NCBI RefSeq assembly: GCF_030161635.1
Contig: NZ_BSUO01000001.1
Location: forward strand, 3,329,199-3,393,198
From: Mobilicoccus caccae
Lineage (GTDB): Bacteria; Actinomycetota; Actinomycetes; Actinomycetales; Dermatophilaceae
Length of the DNA: 64,000 bases
Reading direction: 5' to 3'
Shown: positions 1-9,162 of the stretch, in pieces
Layout: each line of letters begins with the position of its first letter
Position numbering within the stretch: position 1 is the stretch's first letter
Position numbers and translations under genes: made by a program
Notes under the pieces: generated by a model
Database searches by the model: none
What the model saw: only the letters and a program-made list of their open reading frames with translations
What the model was told of the DNA's origin: nothing

Positions 1-198
1 CTCCTCACCGAGGGGACGGCTGCGGTCCAGGGCGTCCTCGGCGTGCCGGCGCAGCAGCGCGTCGAGCAGTGGATGCTCACCGTCGGGCGGGCCGTCCCCG
101 ATCTCGCGATCGTCGCGGTGATCCTCGTGGTGGCGGGAGTGTCGGCGGCGGTCGCACTCCGGCGTCGATCTGGGGCTTCTTCCCCGACGCCGCGGTAG
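1..198 (+). CDS. C-terminus of an unidentified membrane protein (partial)
   Basis: The window opens inside a plus-strand reading frame (frame 1) that runs 65 codons to a TAG at 196-198. The visible tail has one clear hydrophobic segment (around VPDLAIVAVILVVAGVSAA) followed by the basic stretch LRRRSG and a short Ser/Pro tail. That is the pattern of a last transmembrane helix with a cytoplasmic C-terminus. Too little is present to name a family. It converges on the Nfu gene, with nine bases between the two stops. Confidence 0.55.
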   Translation, partial: LLTEGTAAVQGVLGVPAQQRVEQWMLTVGRAVPDLAIVAVILVVAGVSAAVALRRRSGASSPTPR

Positions 199-207
199 GG
201 GGCCGTC

Positions 208-765
208 TCAGGCGATCTGCCGCACCTCGACCAGGTCGGGGTACGCGGCGCGCAACGCCGTCTCCACGCGGTGGTGCAGTGTGGCCGATGCCGCGGGGCA
301 GTGGCCACAGGCGCCGGTCAGCCGCACGTCGACGCAGCCGTCACCGACGCCCACGAGCTCGATGCGCCCGCCGTGGGAGCGCACGTAGTCACCGGCCTCA
401 CCGGCGATGACGGACTCGGTCGCCTCCGCGAGCGCGGCGTCCGGCCCGTGGATCGGGGCACGCTCTCCGCTGCTGCGCCAGGCCGCCGGTTCACGCAGGG
501 CCAGGCCGAGCGCCGTACGGACGCGCGGCCCGATCGACGCCCACGTCGGCGCGTCATCGGCAGACGGCACCAGCCGCACCAGCAGAGCCCCCGCCTCAGC
601 GACCGCCGTGAGGACGCCGCCCGCGACCAGATCACCGAACTCCCCCGGCGCAGCGACGATCTCACCGCGCACCGCGAGCGTCCCGGGAGGGATGACCCAC
701 CGCAACGCTGCCGGGTCACCGTCGACCGCCTCGGGGTGGAGGGGGACGGGCTGCGCCTCACTCAC
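208..765 (-). CDS. Nfu/NifU-domain iron-sulfur cluster protein
   Basis: A 185-residue protein with two recognisable parts. The N-terminal half (about residues 10-95, around LRWVIPPGTLAVRGEI) resembles the Nfu N-terminal domain. The C-terminal half is a NifU-like domain carrying the cluster-binding pair in GACGHCPAA, followed by the typical tail ending DLVEVRQIA. Proteins of this type carry or deliver Fe-S clusters to client enzymes in the cytoplasm. I chose the GTG at 765-763 because it overlaps the feoB stop (GTGA); the reading frame upstream of that is feoB shadow. The overlap implies translational coupling and co-transcription with feoA-feoB, so iron uptake and an Fe-S carrier appear to share one iron-responsive operon. 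Confidence 0.85.
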   Translation of the reverse strand: MSEAQPVPLHPEAVDGDPAALRWVIPPGTLAVRGEIVAAPGEFGDLVAGGVLTAVAEAGALLVRLVPSADDAPTWASIGPRVRTALGLALREPAAWRSSGERAPIHGPDAALAEATESVIAGEAGDYVRSHGGRIELVGVGDGCVDVRLTGACGHCPAASATLHHRVETALRAAYPDLVEVRQIA

Positions 766-2692
766 AGCGCCATCTCCACGACGTGCCTCGCCAGGAACGC
801 CATCGACCACGCCAGGACGAACATGTACGTGAAGGCGATGGCCGGCCACTTCCACGTGCCCGTCTCGCGGCGCAGCACACCCACGGTCGACATGCACTGC
901 AGGGCGTAGAGGAAGAAGACGAGCAGCGCGGCGATCGTCGGTGGGGTGAACAGGGGCTCGCCGGCCCGCTCGCCCTCGAGCACGGTCATGGTCGACAGGG
1001 CCGCCGTCGGTTCTTCCGGGTCGGTGGCCGCGGCGACCTGACCGAGGGTCGCGACGAAGACCTCCCGCGCCGACAGGGAGGCGATCACGCCGACGTTGAT
1101 GCGCCAGTCGAACCCGAGCGGCTCGAAGACGGGACCGACCGCGCGGCCGAGGTCGGCGGCGTAGGAGTTGTCGATGACGTAGGTGCTCACGGCGATGTCG
1201 TCGCCGACGTCCACCCCGGCGGCGGCGAGGTCCGCGTCCCCGCGCAGAGGCAGGTTGAGCAGCAGCCACAGGATGATCGTCGTGACGAGGATGATCGTCG
1301 TCACCTTGCGCAGGAACGCCTTGCACGCGTCCCACACCGCGAGCGCCACCGACCGCCAGCTCGGCCAGCGGTAGCTCGGCATCTCCATGTAGAACGGCAG
1401 GATCGGGCCGCGACGGTCGCCGAGGCGTTTGAACACCCACGCCATCGTCATGGCCGAGACGGCGCCGGCGATGTAGAGCGCGAACATCACGGTGCCCTGG
1501 GCGCCGAACGGGCCGACGCGGGCATCGCGGTCGACGAGCATGCCGATGAGCAGCACGTACACGGGCAGCCGGGCCGAACAGGTCATGAGCGGCGCGGCCA
1601 TCATCGTCGCGAGACGGTCGCGGGCCGAGGGCAGCGTCCGCGTCGCCATGATGCCGGGGATCGCGCAGGCGACACTCGAGAGCAGCGCGACGAACGCGCG
1701 CCCCTCGAGCCCGGCCCCGGCCATGAGTCGGTCCATGAGGAACGCCGCGCGCGACATGTACCCGACGGACTCCATGAGCGAGACCAGCAGGAACAGCAAC
1801 GCGATCTGGGGCAGGAAGACGATCACGCCACCGAGGCCACCGATGAGCGCGTCACCGAGGAACGAGGCCAGCCACGGGTTGGAGACCCGCTCGGCGACGA
1901 GCGCGCCGAGGGCCGCGAATCCCTGTTCGACGAGGTCCTGCATCGGTGCGGCGACCGTGAAGATCGTCTGGAAGAACGTGAACATCACGGCGAAGAACAG
2001 CAGCGTGCCGAGCACGGGGTGCAGCAGCACGGCGTCGATGCGCCGGGTGCGTTCGTCGACCCGGGGGTCGTGTACCGCACCGTGCGCAGCACCGACTCGA
2101 TCCAGGCCGTCCGCTCCGCGGCCTCGGTCGGCGGCGGGAACGGAGGCGACGTCCACGACCGGGCCTGCGGCAGGGCCGCCTTGAGCTCGCCGACGCCCTC
2201 GACGCCCCCGACGACCACGTGGACGTCGATCCCGAGGGCGCGCTGCAGGGCCTCGACGTCGAGCGAGCCTCCGCGGCGCCGGAGTTCGTCGGTGAACGAC
2301 AGGACGACAGCGGTGGGCAGACCGCGCTGCATCACCTGCGCCAACAGGCCGAGCGAACGGCGCAGCGAGGTCGCGTCGAGGAGGACCAGCAGCGCGTCGG
2401 GGGTGTCGCTGTGGTGCGCCGGGTCGAGGACGTCGGTGACGACGTGCTCGTCGGGGCTGATCGGGTCGAGGCTGTAGGTGCCCGGCAGGTCTTCGACGAC
2501 GAGGTCGCGACCCTCCACGCGGCACAGGCCCTCGTACTTGGCCACCGTGACGCCCGGGTAGTTGCCTGTCTTGGCGCGGAGGCCGGTCAGGGAGTTGAAC
2601 AGCGTCGTCTTGCCGGCGTTGGGGCTGCCGACGAGGGCGACGCGCAGGTCTCCGGAGAGCGCAGCGGCGCCTCCGTGGTGGTGGGCGCCCAT
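762..2692 (-). CDS. feoB: Ferrous iron transporter FeoB (one apparent frameshift)
   Basis: FeoB imports Fe(II) across the inner membrane. It has an N-terminal GTPase domain (G1 GSPNAGKTTLFN, G3 EDLPGTYSLD) followed by a polytopic permease with the gate-type motifs SVACAIPGIMATR and MTCSARLPVYVLLIG. Start ATG 2692 overlaps the feoA stop (ATGA). The GTPase half and the permease half are in different frames. They join perfectly if one C is restored in the run at about 2060-2067, giving about 643 residues, which is normal for the family. Nothing else is broken, so I read this as a sequencing error or a very recent indel. The gene lies between feoA and the Nfu gene, with four-base overlaps on both sides. 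Confidence 0.9.
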
Positions 2693-3078
2693 CAGGTGGC
2701 CGGGATGCCCGCTCGGACGTCGACCCGGATCGCCGCGGCATGGCGTCGACGCAGGGCGATCTCGGTGTCGGCGACGCGGAAGATCGTCGGGTCGCCCAGT
2801 GGGGCACGGCGCAGCACCTCGACGGAGGCGCCGGGCGCGAAGCCCAGATCGACGAGACGCCGGGCCGCGGCGGGCTCGAGGTCACCACCCACACCGGTGA
2901 CGACGACGCGGGATCCGGCCGGCACCGCCGCCAGGGTCCCCTCCACGCTCGCCCGTCGTCGGCGCATGCGGCGACCCACGCGCGCCGACGCACCGGGAAC
3001 GAGCGTGACGTGCAGGGGGCCGGGACGTGACCCTGCGGGGATCTCTGCACCCGCGAGCACCGATGCGGACTCGGACAT
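2692..3078 (-). CDS. feoA: FeoA-domain protein
   Basis: A 128-residue protein whose C-terminal 75 residues form an SH3-like FeoA domain (VPAGSRVVVTGVGG, RRLVDLGFAPGASVEV, GDPTIFRVADTEIALRR). FeoA is a small cytoplasmic partner needed for full FeoB activity. The N-terminal ~45 residues are a less conserved, basic extension. I chose ATG 3078 rather than the longer frame up to 3201, because the upstream part would run through the DtxR-like operator at 3151-3169 and has no family similarity. It is the first gene of feoA-feoB-Nfu. Confidence 0.87.
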   Translation of the reverse strand: MSESASVLAGAEIPAGSRPGPLHVTLVPGASARVGRRMRRRRASVEGTLAAVPAGSRVVVTGVGGDLEPAAARRLVDLGFAPGASVEVLRRAPLGDPTIFRVADTEIALRRRHAAAIRVDVRAGIPAT

Positions 3079-3150
3079 GAGCGACTTCTCTCCACCGGCC
3101 GACACCGTCGCGAGAGGCGGGGTCGATCGTCGCGATAGGGAACCTCTTGG

Positions 3151-3169
3151 TGAGGCCAGGCTAACCTGG
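3151..3169 (-). promoter_or_regulatory. Candidate DtxR/IdeR iron box upstream of feoA
   Basis: The 19-mer TGAGGCCAGGCTAACCTGG matches 14 of 19 positions of the DtxR/IdeR consensus TTAGGTTAGSCTAACCTAA. The match includes the whole central AGSCTAACCT half, and the site lies about 73-91 bases upstream of the feoA start. Iron-loaded DtxR/IdeR would be expected to repress feoA-feoB-Nfu here. The match was scored by eye. Confidence 0.7.
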
Positions 3170-3274
3170 GGCCGCGGCGCTGTCTGCGTGTGATACCTCA
3201 CTCCGGCCCACCGACCGTCGATCGCCCGGCCCGCACCCCTCGCCCCGAGCGAGGCTCTGCGCTATACAGGCGGC

Positions 3275-4457
3275 ATGACCGACGCACCTGCCTCGCTGTC
3301 CTGGATCACCCGACTCATGGAGTTCGACACGACGAGCCGCGGGGCCAACCGGCCGCTCATCGACGACGTCGCCGGCGCCCTCGCCGAACTCGGGCTCGAG
3401 CCGCACATCCGTCCCTCGGATCAGGAGGGCAAGGCCAACCTGGTCGTCACCATCCCCGACCGCGACGGCGGGAAGGACGGCGGCGTCGTCCTGTCCGGAC
3501 ACACCGACGTCGTTCCCGTGGACGGGCAGGAGTGGACGAGCGAGCCGTTCTCCCCGAGGTGCGCGACGGCCGCCTGTACGGGCGCGGGTCCTGCGACATG
3601 AAGGGTTTCATCGGCGCGGCGCTCACCGCGATCCCGGAGTTCCAGGCCGCCCGGTTGTCGGAGCCGATCCACCTCGTCCTGTCCTACGACGAGGAGGTCG
3701 GGTGCCACGGCGGGCGTCAGCTCGTCGACGACCTCGCCGAGCTCGGCCTGACCCCCGCGTGTGCATCGTCGGCGAACCCACCAGCATGCGGATGATCGCC
3801 GCGCACAAGGCGATGACCGTGATGACCGCGTCGTTCACCGGTGTCGCGGCGCACTCCTCGCTCACGCCCTCGGGCGTCAACGCGATCGAGTACGCCTCCC
3901 GCTTCGTCGTGTACGCGCGCAATCTCGCCGACAGCATGCGCGATTCCGGCCCGTTCGACGAGGCCTACGACGTGCCCCACACGACGATGTCGGTCAACGA
4001 GATCTCCGGCGGCATCGCGCAGAACACCGTGCCCGACCGGTGCGACGTCACGGTCGAGTTCCGTGCCATCGCCGAGAACGATCCCGAGGAGATCGTCGGC
4101 CATCTGCGTGAATGCATCGACGACCTCGACACCCGCATGCGCGAGGAGAACCCCGACGCGGGCGCCACCCTGACCGTGCTCTCCGCCGTCGTCGGGCTCG
4201 ACACGGCACCCGACTCCGAGGGCGCGCGGTTCGTCGCCGACCTCGTCTCGCGCACCGAGGGCCTCACCGACACCGAGCCCGTCAAGGTCACCTACGGCAC
4301 GGAGGCCGGCCTGTTCTCCAAGGCGGGCATCGACACCCTCGTCCTCGGCCCCGGCGACATCGCCCAGGCCCACGCCGCCGACGAGTTCGTCGAGCTCGAC
4401 CAGATCCGCGCCTGCGAGCGGTTCTTCTCCGCACTGGCGGCACGCCTGTCGGAGTGA
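3275..4457 (+). CDS. argE: M20-family acetylornithine deacetylase-like protein (two apparent frameshifts)
   Basis: A cytoplasmic zinc amidohydrolase, about 394 residues when repaired, most like ArgE (N-acetylornithine to ornithine). Metal-site motifs are in order: SGHTDVVPV, GRGSCDMKG, DEEVGCHG (catalytic Glu), GEPTS and the C-terminal AHAADE His. The dimerisation domain begins near AAHSSLTPSGVNAIEYA. The gene lies in three frames, joined by restoring one C at about 3552-3556 and one C at about 3752-3756; both are C runs. The ATG at 3275 is the natural start. No other arginine genes adjoin it, so another M20 amidohydrolase role (for example DapE-like) is possible; the ArgE match is by motif and length. 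Confidence 0.82.
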
Positions 4458-4503
4458 GTCGCCATCGCGCGTGAGTCGTCATCCGCGCGGGGGTCGCGGG
4501 TGG

Positions 4504-4537
4504 GTCCGGGTGGCCTCCCGTGAGAGGCCGCCCGGAC
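4504..4537 (+). terminator. Hairpin terminator after the M20 gene
   Basis: A 14-base stem (GTCCGGGTGGCCTC / GAGGCCGCCCGGAC, one G-T pair) with a six-base loop lies about 50 bases after the argE-like stop. It has no T tract, as is common in high-GC actinobacteria. Confidence 0.6.
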
Positions 4538-4678
4538 TCCCGCGTTCTGCACTTCCGGTCAATTCGCCTGCCGGGAGACACAATTCGTCGAATCTTCCTC
4601 AGGTCCTCTCTCGAGGCGCCGATGTGAGCCACGACGAGGTGTGCCCCGGCCCCGGAAGGGTGCGGAGAGGAGGACGGC

Positions 4679-6186
4679 GTGGCGTCCACCTACGCGCGAG
4701 CCGCGCTGGCCGGCGCCGCCGCCGCGGCCCTGCTCACCACGTCCACCTCCGGATACGCCGCCTGGCAGAGCGCCCACCGCGCCGCACCGGCGGGACCGTC
4801 GCTGGAGGCGGGGGCCGTCGAGGTCCACCTCACCTCACCCGGCGGCGAGCCGCGCACGGTCGATGCGCAGGCCGGTGTGCGGGCCGTGGTCGGCGACACC
4901 GTCAGCGTCCGGATGCCCGTGACGATCCGGACCGGTGAGCAGCCGTCGGCGGTGCTCGACGTCGAGGTTCCCGCAGCCGCCGGGGACGCGCCGCTGGCCA
5001 CGGAGTTCGCCGCCGTCCCGACATCCGCGCAGGTCACGGCGGTCGACGGCGGCCCGGTCCTCGAACCGGCACCCGGCGAGGAAGGCGCGCACCTGGTCAC
5101 CCCCGCCTCCGACGGGTACACGTACCTGCTCGAGTGGCGCACGTCCACACGCGCCACCCGCGACGGCCGCGCGCCCGGAGCCGGCAACGGCTGGGGCAGC
5201 GGACCCGAGTCACTGCAGGGCCTGGAGGTCGGGACCCGCCCGCTGACGGTGTCGTTGACCCCGGCCGGCGACGCTGCCGGCTCGACCACGGCCCGGGCCG
5301 TCGTCCCACCGATCCGCATGGACACCACGGCTCTTCGCGTCAGCACCGCCCCCGGCGGCTCGGAGCTGACGCCCCTGGGCGGCATCCCCGTCTCCGTCTC
5401 CCCCGCCGCGGTGACGCTGAGCCCGCGTGCCCCGCTCACCGACGCCGGGCTCACCGAGATGCTCGAGGAGGGCAAGGCCGGTGTCGACATCCTCTGGGGT
5501 GCGGAGGGCTGCGACGCGGTGCGGTGGTCGGTGCCGGGCGGGGGGTTCGACGGGGGCACGGGCCGCCCCACCGCCACCGGGGAGGCGACCGAGTCCCTCA
5601 CGCGCGACACGGGCGGCCGTCTGTGCACGCGTCTGAACTCCGCCCTGCCGGACGACGATTTCGTGCAGCGCTTCGCCGGCCGCACCGCGCTGGCGCGGAC
5701 GCAGTGGGAGTCCCGCACCACGCCGCCCGCGACGTGGGTGTCCACGGCCTCGACGAACGCCCTGCTCACCGTGCCGCTGCCCCCGGCAGAGGCGGCTCGG
5801 CAGGCATGCTCGGTGGGTCGCTCGGGCGCGGCGATCCGGTGGACCTGGCCGTCGGCGACCTCACGGCCGATCGAGGACGCCGAGGGCATCGCGCGCTGGA
5901 CGGTCAACGCCCGCCCGAAGGGGGCGGCGCGTGGACGCGGGTCGCGGTCGCCGGCCGCGACGGGGCGAGCCGCGCCCACACCGTGACCGCCAGGGCGATG
6001 CGGGCCGCGGGACTCGCCCCCGGTGACTACGAGGTGATGGTGCGCGGGTACCCGTTCGAGGGCGTCGAGGACGCCTACGTGGACAGCGCTCAGGTGTGGG
6101 CGGTGAGCCTGCAGGGGTCGCGGCTGCGCTGCGGTGCGACGGCGCAGAACGCCGCGGCACAGACGCAGCTCGGAGGCGGGCGATGA
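4679..6186 (+). CDS. Exported protein with SipW-type signal peptide (one apparent frameshift)
   Basis: A secreted protein of about 502 residues when repaired. The N-terminus has the look of a SipW-cognate (alternate-type) signal peptide: basic start, an Ala/Leu hydrophobic stretch, then SGYAAWQSA at the expected cleavage region, like the TasA/CalY class. The remainder is Thr/Pro/Gly-rich beta-type sequence with paired cysteines and no enzyme motif I recognise; a structural or surface role is an inference. GTG 4679 is the start, with GAGAGGAGG just upstream. Frame changes at about 5914-5924 (one base missing near a C/G run); the downstream frame then reads through to the TGA that overlaps the signal-peptidase-like gene by ATGA. 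Confidence 0.7.
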
Positions 6187-7502
6187 CGGCGACGGCACTG
6201 CGCGTGGCGCGTCTCGCCGGGGCGGTGCTCGCGGTCGTGTTCGTGCTGGTCCTGGGCCTGCCGGCGTTGCTCGGGTGGGTGCCGCTGCCGATCGTCGACG
6301 ACGACTCCACGATTCCGCGGGGCACGTTGATGGTGGCCGAACCGGTCGATCCGACGCACGACGTGGGCAGCGGTGACGTCGTCACGATCCTCACCGACTC
6401 CGGGCGCCTCGTGACGAGGGACGTCGCGAGTGTCGAGGGATCGACGCTGACGCTCTCGGCCGGGGGCGAGTCGACCGTGCAGGTCGAACGGGAGCGTCTA
6501 CGGGCGACCGAGCGGTACGGCATCCCGCTGCTGGGGTACGTGGCCGAAGCGGTCCCCGCGGCGCATCGCCCCTGGTGGGGACGGGGTCTGGGTGTGCTGT
6601 TCCTCGCGTGGGCGGCCGCCGAGGTGTGGAGTGCCCTGCGTGCTCGACGGAGCGGCGCAGAAGGCCCTGCCGCCATCGCCGCACCCTCCCGCCGACTCGA
6701 GATCACGCGCGGACCGACCCGAGCCGGTGGGGCGCGCTCGACGGCACGGGCCGGCCGTGTGCGCGCCGCCTACGCGGCGAGCGACCTCACCGACGACGAT
6801 GATTCGGCGACCGAGGGTCCGCAGGATGCGATGCCAGGGGTAGCGGACGGCGTCGCGCCTGCCGGCGCGGCCTTCGAGGACGCGGGGTCGGAGATCTCGG
6901 GCGGCGTCCCGGGAGAGGCCCTGCCCACCCGGCGGTCCCGGGCGCGGGCTCGGCAGCGGACGCCGTGGGACCGGGTCGTGGAGGTGGCGGCGTCGGCCGT
7001 GGGCGCGGTCGTCCTCGCGGCTCGTTCCGTCGACCGGCGACACGAGGACCCCGTCGAGGACGCCGAGGCCGACAGCGGCGGACGTCACCGCAGCGCTGCA
7101 CCGGCGACATCGGTGGAACCCCGGCGCAGATCCACCCGACGACGGAGGGCGGCTCTTGCGACGGGCGCCACGTCTCGGCCGGAGAAGGCATCCGAGCGGG
7201 CCGCGGTCCCACCGGAATCCGTCGAGGCCCCGCCCTTTGAGGCGCGACCCGCAGGGTCCCCGGCGGAGGCGTCCCGCACCGGCAGCACCGCGACGTCCTC
7301 AGGAAGACACTTCTGGGCTCAGCGGGCGAGCAAGGAGGAGGTCGCGAGGGCGGTCCGTGTGCAGGAGTTCGAGGCGAAGCGGGCAGCAGCCGAGACGGCG
7401 ATGAAGCTGGAGACCGACGACGCCGACCTCTCCCCCATCGACCGTCTCATCGCCGAACGCGAGGCCGGCTCGGGCGGCAAGAGGCCCTCACGGGACGAGT
7501 AG
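6183..7502 (+). CDS. Degenerate SipW-like signal peptidase with long C-terminal tail
   Basis: A 439-residue membrane protein. An N-terminal TM (residues ~8-30) is followed by a stretch resembling the SipW/archaeal signal peptidase fold: TIPRGTLMVAEPVDP, SGDVVTI, IPLLGYV, then a second TM near residues 138-155. Aligned with the usual SGSMEPTIP motif, the nucleophile Ser falls on an Asp (DDDSTIP). The usual THR general-base His reads VTRDV, and the TKGDAN-type motif is LSAGGES. It may therefore be inactive or use other residues. Residues ~160-439 form a charged, low-complexity cytoplasmic tail that ends with a short helical segment. It overlaps the putative substrate gene by four bases. Confidence 0.62.
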   Translation: MTATALRVARLAGAVLAVVFVLVLGLPALLGWVPLPIVDDDSTIPRGTLMVAEPVDPTHDVGSGDVVTILTDSGRLVTRDVASVEGSTLTLSAGGESTVQVERERLRATERYGIPLLGYVAEAVPAAHRPWWGRGLGVLFLAWAAAEVWSALRARRSGAEGPAAIAAPSRRLEITRGPTRAGGARSTARAGRVRAAYAASDLTDDDDSATEGPQDAMPGVADGVAPAGAAFEDAGSEISGGVPGEALPTRRSRARARQRTPWDRVVEVAASAVGAVVLAARSVDRRHEDPVEDAEADSGGRHRSAAPATSVEPRRRSTRRRRAALATGATSRPEKASERAAVPPESVEAPPFEARPAGSPAEASRTGSTATSSGRHFWAQRASKEEVARAVRVQEFEAKRAAAETAMKLETDDADLSPIDRLIAEREAGSGGKRPSRDE

Positions 7503-7572
7503 CGAGGTTCCCTTCTCGCCGGACGTAGTGCAGTTTCGACGTACTCGCGAAGGCGCCGAACCCCCACAACCA

Positions 7573-7606
7573 TTGACAGCCGATTCACCAAGTGATTTAG
7601 TCACTT
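7573..7606 (+). promoter_or_regulatory. Promoter overlapping a GntR operator; leaderless start
   Basis: TTGACA at 7573-7578 and TTTAGT at 7596-7601 are 17 bases apart, which makes a good -35/-10 pair. The -10 sits inside the perfect inverted repeat AAGTGA-TTTAG-TCACTT (7590-7606). The GTG of the regulator is at 7608, about where transcription would begin, so the mRNA is probably leaderless and repression would act by covering the -10. Confidence 0.65.
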
Positions 7607-7607
7607 T

Positions 7608-8297
7608 GTGACTTCATCCCCCTCATTGTCCGAACGGCTCGCACAGGACATCGCCGACATGATCCATCGCGACCACCTGCGCCCCGGGGACAGCCTCCAG
7701 CCGGCGCGGGCTCTGGCCGCGCACTTCGACGTCACGACGCCCACCATCCGGGAGGCCTTGCGTCGCCTGGAGGCCGCGTCGATCGTCGAGCTGCGGCACG
7801 GCTCGGGCACCTACGTGGGCAAGGGGGTCGACCGGGCGGTCATGGCCAATCCCCATCAGGCGCCCATCACCCGGGAGGCGGTCCTCGAACTGGCGGAGGC
7901 GAGGCTGACCCTGGAGCCGCGCATCGCCGCCGCCGCGGCGACCAACCGCACCCCGGATGCCCTCGAGCGTCTCGAACTCGCGACCTGCAACGCGCTGACG
8001 GACCCCCGTCACGGGGTGCGCCCGGCACTGCACTTCCACGTCGAGCTGGCCGGATGTACCGGCAACTCCCTGATCCAGCAGACGATCGACGCGCTGCTGG
8101 AGGTGCGTTCCTCCGAGCAGGTCGAGATCCGTTTCGCCTACGGCGATCGGGAACGCGACCATGCCGAGCACCTCGAGATCCTCGCGGCCGTGCGCGAGCA
8201 GCGCAGCGAGGACGCCGAGGCCCTCACCCGGGTCCACCTCGCTCACATCCGGGACGCGATCCTCACCTCGGATCACTGGGCCGGGAGCGGATCGTGA
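7608..8297 (+). CDS. GntR-family (FadR/FCD-type) transcriptional regulator
   Basis: A 229-residue regulator with an N-terminal winged HTH (SLSERLAQDIADMI, PARALAAHFDVTTPTIREALRRLEA, GSGTYVG) and a C-terminal all-helical FCD-type effector domain. Metal/ligand-type residues appear around ELAEARLTLEP, LHFHVELA and HAEHLEILAAV. The GTG at 7608 follows its own promoter directly. It is the first gene of a four-gene unit and its stop overlaps the creatininase start (GTGA). It likely represses the unit through the palindrome at 7590-7606 until an acidic ligand binds; the ligand is unknown but is probably linked to the substrates of the amidohydrolase and the AbgT transporter downstream. Confidence 0.88.
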   Translation: MTSSPSLSERLAQDIADMIHRDHLRPGDSLQPARALAAHFDVTTPTIREALRRLEAASIVELRHGSGTYVGKGVDRAVMANPHQAPITREAVLELAEARLTLEPRIAAAAATNRTPDALERLELATCNALTDPRHGVRPALHFHVELAGCTGNSLIQQTIDALLEVRSSEQVEIRFAYGDRERDHAEHLEILAAVREQRSEDAEALTRVHLAHIRDAILTSDHWAGSGS

Positions 8298-9064
8298 CGC
8301 AGCGCCCACCTGCGCTCTCGCATCTGACCAGCGCAGAAGCGGCCGAGAGCGCCTCACGCGGCGACGTCGTGCTGATCCCGTTGGGGGCCCTCGAACAACA
8401 CGGTCCGGCCATGCCGCTCGGCACCGACACCATCCGCGCCGAAGACATCTGCGCCCGGGTGGCCGCCCGGCTGAGCGGCGGAGTCGTCATCGCCCCGACG
8501 CTGCCGATCGGCGTGTCCCCCCACCACCTGGCCTTCCCCGGGACGGTCACTCTGACCACCACGACGTTCGCCGCGGTGGTGCGGGAAGTGGTCCTCGGGC
8601 TGCACCGGCAGGGGTGGACGCGGATCCTCGCGGTCACCGGCCACGGCGGCAACAACGCGACACTCACCACCGTCGCTCAGGACCTGCTCGGCAGCCATCC
8701 GGCCCTCCGATTCGCCTGGACGCCACTCACCGCGGTCGTCCCCGACGTCGTCGCGCGCGCCGGGGTCAGCAAGGTGCACGGTCACTGCGGGGAGGCCGAG
8801 ACCTCGCAGATGCTCTTCGTCGCGCCGCACCTCGTGCGCGAGGACCTCGCCGAACCCGGCACCACCCGGCCGGACGAGCTGAGCGACCTCGCCCGGCTCG
8901 CGCGTTCCACGACCTACCCCGCCCTCTCCCTGCGCTACGACGAGCTGAGCGCCAACGGCGTGCTCGGTGATCCCACGGCGGCGAGCGCCGATCTCGGCGC
9001 CCAGATCGTCACCACCGCGACCGACAGGATCTGCGACTTCATCACCCGCTGGTCGGCGATCTAG
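8294..9064 (+). CDS. Creatininase-family amidohydrolase
   Basis: A 256-residue cytoplasmic protein of the creatininase/formamide-hydrolase superfamily. Metal-binding motifs are visible: PLGALEQHGPAMPLGTD near the N-terminus, TGHGGNN near residue 115 and GHCGEAETS near residue 157 (HAGExETS in most relatives). Family members cleave cyclic amides or small amide bonds using two metal ions, and MftE is another branch. I see no mycofactocin genes here. It begins with a GTG that overlaps the GntR stop. Co-expression with a secreted esterase and an AbgT carrier suggests catabolism of an imported amide, but the substrate is an inference. Confidence 0.85.
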   Translation: MTQRPPALSHLTSAEAAESASRGDVVLIPLGALEQHGPAMPLGTDTIRAEDICARVAARLSGGVVIAPTLPIGVSPHHLAFPGTVTLTTTTFAAVVREVVLGLHRQGWTRILAVTGHGGNNATLTTVAQDLLGSHPALRFAWTPLTAVVPDVVARAGVSKVHGHCGEAETSQMLFVAPHLVREDLAEPGTTRPDELSDLARLARSTTYPALSLRYDELSANGVLGDPTAASADLGAQIVTTATDRICDFITRWSAI

Positions 9065-9162
9065 CGCCGCCCTCTCCGGGCCCCACCCGACTCCACCGAC
9101 CCCACACCCTGGCGGGCACCGCCACGGGTCGATCCCGCCACGCCCTCGAAAGGTCGTCAACG

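Noticed and set aside
2060..2067. Programmed frameshifting in feoB and the other broken genes
   Set aside because: Twelve unrelated genes need the same one-base addition, no slippery-site plus structure pattern recurs, and the families are not known to be recoded.
783..2477. A 564-codon plus-strand open frame opposite feoB, and similar long antisense frames (12408-14201, 31074-33359, 36540-38849, 50516-52354)
   Set aside because: High GC makes stops rare in antisense frames. Their products are Arg/Gly/Pro/His-rich with no family motifs, while the opposite strand encodes complete known proteins.
8294..9064. Mycofactocin peptidase MftE for the creatininase-family gene
   Set aside because: No mycofactocin precursor, radical SAM or glycosyltransferase gene is nearby, and the neighbours point to catabolism.
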